Shown: positions 6,144 to 6,562 of the stretch, piece after piece
How the letters are laid out: every line of letters begins with the position of its first letter
How positions within the stretch are numbered: the first letter of the stretch is position 1
DNA from: Methylococcaceae bacterium NSP1-1
Lineage (GTDB): Bacteria; Pseudomonadota; Gammaproteobacteria; Methylococcales; Methylomonadaceae
Reading direction: 5' to 3'
DNA: 6,562 nucleotides
Assembly (NCBI GenBank): GCA_002256465.1
Contig: NQJG01000062.1
Location: 1-6,562, forward strand
Position numbers and translations under genes: made by a program
Notes under the pieces: generated by a model
What the model saw: only the letters and a program-made list of their open reading frames with translations
Databases searched by the model: none
Told to the model about the DNA's origin: nothing

Positions 6144-6562
6144 ATGGATAATACCTATCGAACCATCTGGATTTCCGATTTACATTTAGGTTCCACTCAA
6201 TGCCAGGCTGATGTTTTACTCGATTTTCTAAAGCACAACGAGAGTGAAAAGCTTTATCTGGTGGGCGACATTATCGATTTTTGGGCGCTTTCCAAGAAAA
6301 TGTATTGGCCCAGAGATCATAATACGGTGATTCAAAAAATCCTGCGCAAGGCCAGACATGGTACTCAGGTCATTTATGTACCCGGTAACCATGACGAAAA
6401 CGTCAGGGAGTACGACAATTATGTTTTTGGTGACATCATCGTCAAAAATTCAGATGTGCATACCTCATCAGTCGGCAAACAATTTCTGGTTGTTCATGGC
6501 GACGAATACGACACCATTGCCAAATGCCACAAGTGGATTGCCAAGCTAGGCAGTGAGGGCTA
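6144..6562 (+). CDS. LpxH/PlcP-type metallophosphatase, 5' portion (3' end outside window)
   Basis: Calcineurin-like metallophosphoesterase usually annotated as UDP-2,3-diacylglucosamine diphosphatase-like. The frame is open from ATG 6144 to the window end, 139 residues visible; the family is about 240-280 residues, so roughly half is missing. Metal-binding motifs are in order: SDLHLG (Asp12, His14), VGDIID (Asp42), PGNHDE (Asn82, His83) and VVHGDEYD (His118). RTIWISDLHLG, LYLVGDIIDFW, MYWPRDHN and ILRKARHGT closely resemble PlcP, the PhoB-induced phospholipase C that releases diacylglycerol from phospholipids when phosphate is scarce. True LpxH of lipid A synthesis has GNRD where this has GNHD, so I favour the PlcP-like branch over lpxH. 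The ATG gives a normal family N-terminus; the ribosome-binding site is weak (AAAAG at 6132-6136). No signal peptide; a cytoplasmic, membrane-facing enzyme is expected. A candidate Pho box lies 230 nt upstream. No gene symbol is assigned because the substrate cannot be told from half a protein. Confidence 0.9.
   Translation, partial: MDNTYRTIWISDLHLGSTQCQADVLLDFLKHNESEKLYLVGDIIDFWALSKKMYWPRDHNTVIQKILRKARHGTQVIYVPGNHDENVREYDNYVFGDIIVKNSDVHTSSVGKQFLVVHGDEYDTIAKCHKWIAKLGSEG

Noticed and set aside
6358..6549. 63-codon + frame near the right end
   Set aside because: It is a shadow of the metallophosphatase gene, which is read in another frame with all its metal-binding motifs.

Overview
The window reads as part of a gammaproteobacterial chromosome of moderate GC. 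The main reason is the gene order hisS - yfgM - bamB - der, all on the + strand, which matches the arrangement in E. coli and most Gammaproteobacteria. The protein sequences also fit: HisRS, YfgM, BamB, Der and Tpx all resemble gammaproteobacterial family members. Two short palindromic, MITE-like repeats and an AT-rich intergenic style made me think of Methylococcales-type methanotrophs, but that is an impression from repeat style and not a demonstrated assignment.

Layout. 1-1146: 3' part of hisS (histidyl-tRNA synthetase), its start lying before the window. 1147-1434: gap holding a 97-bp inverted-repeat element and a weak terminator-like hairpin. 1435-4674: a tight operon-like run of yfgM (GTG start), bamB (stop and start overlap in TAATG) and der (4 nt after bamB). 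4675-4965: gap with a second palindromic element and, directly before tpx, a degenerate heptanucleotide tandem repeat. 4966-5460: tpx (thiol peroxidase). 5461-6143: 683 bases with no intact gene. They hold the decayed remnant of an IS1/InsA-like transposase on the minus strand (zinc-ribbon half and helix-turn-helix half in different frames) and a Pho-box-like site with a well-spaced -10. 6144-6562: 5' part of a calcineurin-like metallophosphatase of the LpxH/PlcP group, cut by the window end.

How the genes work together. hisS and der serve translation (His-tRNA charging; 50S ribosome assembly). yfgM and bamB serve envelope protein biogenesis (Sec/PpiD-linked periplasmic chaperoning; the BAM outer-membrane assembly complex). 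tpx detoxifies peroxides. The last gene has GNHD and WISDLHLG motifs like PlcP, the PhoB-controlled phospholipase that starts phospholipid replacement under phosphate starvation. A candidate Pho box 230 nt upstream makes a phosphate-controlled lipid-remodelling gene the most interesting hypothesis here. Nothing in the window clearly amounts to an unknown system; the most informative non-gene signals are the transposase ruin, the Pho-like site and the two palindromic elements.
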